Source: an uncultured Collinsella sp. (lineage in GTDB: Bacteria > Actinomycetota > Coriobacteriia > Coriobacteriales > Coriobacteriaceae). From it: 7,590 bases of DNA. This document shows, in pieces, positions 6,272-7,590 of the stretch; position 1 is the stretch's first letter; each line of letters begins with the position of its first letter. Location: positions 1 through 7,590 of the forward strand of contig UQWV01000076.1 in NCBI GenBank assembly GCA_900544845.1, given 5' to 3'. The notes under the pieces were generated by a model that saw only the letters and a program-made list of their open reading frames with translations, searched no databases and was not told the origin of the DNA. The position numbers and the translations under genes are program-made.

Positions 6272-6297
6272 TTTAAGAAACAAGGAGGTAGATTGAC

Positions 6298-7491
6298 ATG
6301 TTTGAGCGCCATCAAGTTGCCGTGATAGCCCAGAGGATGCGGGAAACGAATAATCCGTTGATGCAATTTATAATCGGGCCCCGCCAAACGGGAAAGTCGA
6401 CCATGTTCGTGCAGGCGTTGCGCCATGCAGACATGCCCTGTCACGTGGCCAATGCGGACGATGTTCTGAATCCCGATACCAGCTGGCTGCAAATCGAGTG
6501 GCAACAGGCAAGAAACCTCACGTCTGGAGGTAAGGTCCCGGCCGTTTTCGTTGTTGATGAGATTCAAAAGGTGCAGAGTTGGTCCACGGTCGTCAAGGGA
6601 TTGTACGACCGGGATCGCCGGGAGGGGACGCCGCTCAAGGTCATTTTGACCGGATCGTCGTCGCTGCTGCTGCATAAGGGCTTGGAAGAATCCCTTATGG
6701 GCCGTTACGAGCTCATTCGGTCGCCGCATTGGTCCTATCGCGAGTGCAGCGAGGCCTTTGGCTTTTCTTTTGAAGACTATCTCTATCACGGTGGATATCC
6801 GGGTGCGGCGCCGCTGGTTTCCGATGACGCCCGTTGGCGAAACTATATCCGAGATGCGATCGTCGAGCCGGCGATCTCGCGCGATGTTCTCTCGTTGGAG
6901 AATATCCGCAAACCGGCGCTGATGCGCGCGCTCTTTTGGCTCGCGGCAAGCTATTCGGGGCAGGAGCTTTCGTATTCAAAAATGGTAGGCCAGCTGCAGG
7001 ATGCCGGTAACACGGTCACGGTCGCCGGGTATTTGGACCTGCTGGGCAAGGCCGGTTTGGTTACGGCGATTCCCAAGTTCAGTGACAAGGAGCTCGCAAA
7101 GCGCCGAAGCACCCCGCGGCTCATGGTTTATGACACGGCGTTTATGACGGCGCTCGGCGATAAGGGCCGAGCAGAATGGCTGGAGGATTCGGCGCGGCGG
7201 GGTCATTTGGTGGAATCGGCAGTGGGTGCACGACTGCTTGCGCGCGCGCCGGAAGAGGGTTTTGAGGTCATGTGGTGGCGTGAAGGCGTCAAAGAGGTCG
7301 ACTTTGTGCTGCGAAGGGATGATGCGCTGAGCGCCATCGAGGTCAAAAGCGGTGGAGAGTCCGGCCAGAGTGGCATGTCGACGCTCCTAAAAAAGTATCC
7401 GCGAGCCAAGCGGATCGTCGTGGGAGGGGCGGCGGCCGGGGCGTGCACCGTGGAGGATTTTCTGCTCGATAAGGTGACGCTGTTTAACTAG
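6298..7491 (+). CDS. AAA ATPase with C-terminal DUF4143 domain
   Basis: This 397-residue soluble protein belongs to the large AAA_14 / DUF4143 family of P-loop ATPases found widely in gut bacteria and archaea; the cellular role of the family is not settled. Seen features are Walker A GPRQTGKST (27-35), Walker B VFVVDE (D87, E88) and the sensor-like LTGSSS (117-122). A C-terminal domain carries E306, VDFVL (D335) and IEVKSG (E348, K350), the arrangement of a PD-(D/E)xK nuclease fold. Length is usual for the family. ATG 6298 has AAGGAGG (6282-6288) nine bases before it, an excellent site. The gene stands alone, with its own twin-palindrome upstream region, and shows no signal peptide or membrane segment. 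It could act on DNA or nucleotides, but the substrate is not readable. No frameshift or missing key residue is seen. Confidence 0.9.
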   Translation: MFERHQVAVIAQRMRETNNPLMQFIIGPRQTGKSTMFVQALRHADMPCHVANADDVLNPDTSWLQIEWQQARNLTSGGKVPAVFVVDEIQKVQSWSTVVKGLYDRDRREGTPLKVILTGSSSLLLHKGLEESLMGRYELIRSPHWSYRECSEAFGFSFEDYLYHGGYPGAAPLVSDDARWRNYIRDAIVEPAISRDVLSLENIRKPALMRALFWLAASYSGQELSYSKMVGQLQDAGNTVTVAGYLDLLGKAGLVTAIPKFSDKELAKRRSTPRLMVYDTAFMTALGDKGRAEWLEDSARRGHLVESAVGARLLARAPEEGFEVMWWREGVKEVDFVLRRDDALSAIEVKSGGESGQSGMSTLLKKYPRAKRIVVGGAAAGACTVEDFLLDKVTLFN

Positions 7492-7590
7492 CCTGAGCAA
7501 ATTGAGAAAATACGGCTCTTCGGTGGTTTCTGTGGGAGAGATTCCGGCATAGGCCCAGCTCAGCGGGCGAAAACAACGATCTGGAACTGA
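7492..7590. other. Tail of the window, no supported gene
   Basis: Both strands are open in one frame through this short stretch. The plus frame ends with TGA at the last base of the window (final residues KTTIWN) and the minus frame runs across the ATPase stop codon. Neither has a start codon with a ribosome site inside the window. No terminator hairpin with a T-run is visible after the ATPase gene. Confidence 0.4.

Larger units (their letters stand above)
5805..6297. other. Repeat-rich intergenic region between exporter operon and ATPase gene
   Basis: This 493-base stretch has no full gene I can support. It contains, in order, a GGGACAAA hairpin, a 14-base direct repeat, a phased CGCGAA array merging with a 14-bp inverted repeat, a weak terminator-like hairpin, a recombinase-like short frame and a pair of 16-bp palindromes; these are listed separately. 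Its GC content is visibly lower than that of the flanking genes. No strong terminator follows the exporter stop codon, so the hairpins here may do that job. The density of repeats suggests a past insertion site, which is an inference. Confidence 0.5.

Overview
The window looks like chromosome from a high-GC Gram-positive bacterium. A Collinsella-like member of the Coriobacteriia is my best guess, inferred from base composition, codon use, the LANTG-type wall-sorting signal, strong AAGGAGG ribosome sites and the DUF4143 ATPase. No sequence here proves the genus.

Layout. Bases 1-300 are intergenic and hold a long imperfect inverted repeat (174-257), then a well-spaced promoter. At 301-420 is the small bacterial signal recognition particle RNA (ffs), closed by a terminal stem and T-run. 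It is followed by 126 bases of almost pure G then C (448-574), a near-perfect foldback whose flanks are also degenerate inverted copies of each other. This is probably a sequencing or assembly artefact, so continuity between ffs and everything to the right should not be assumed. A strong hairpin terminator (727-762) ends a leftward gene (807-1875) for a secreted, coiled-coil, sortase-anchored surface protein. That gene has a one-base frameshift in a G6 tract just after the signal peptide.

Divergent from it, after a 215-base intergenic region with a promoter-overlapping dyad, lies a two-gene operon (2091-3944 and 3945-5804) whose stop and start codons abut. It encodes the two halves of a heterodimeric ABC exporter. 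The first half lacks the catalytic Glu and the switch His. The second half keeps both but has a degenerate signature motif. Together they should form one working and one degenerate ATP site.

Bases 5805-6297 are a repeat-rich intergenic region: a GGGACAAA hairpin, a 14-base direct repeat, a 10-base-phased CGCGAA array running into a 14-bp perfect inverted repeat, a weak terminator-like hairpin, a short open frame resembling the start of a serine recombinase, and two identical 16-bp palindromes spaced exactly 22 bases apart. The palindromes lie just upstream of a gene (6298-7491) for an AAA ATPase with a C-terminal DUF4143 / PD-(D/E)xK-like domain. Nothing certain follows it.

The exporter pair and surface protein both act at the cell envelope and may be co-regulated through the shared intergenic region. 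The ATPase appears to be a separately controlled accessory gene. I see no convincing new multi-gene system. The best leads are the paired palindromes controlling the ATPase, the frameshift in the surface protein, and the phased repeat array.
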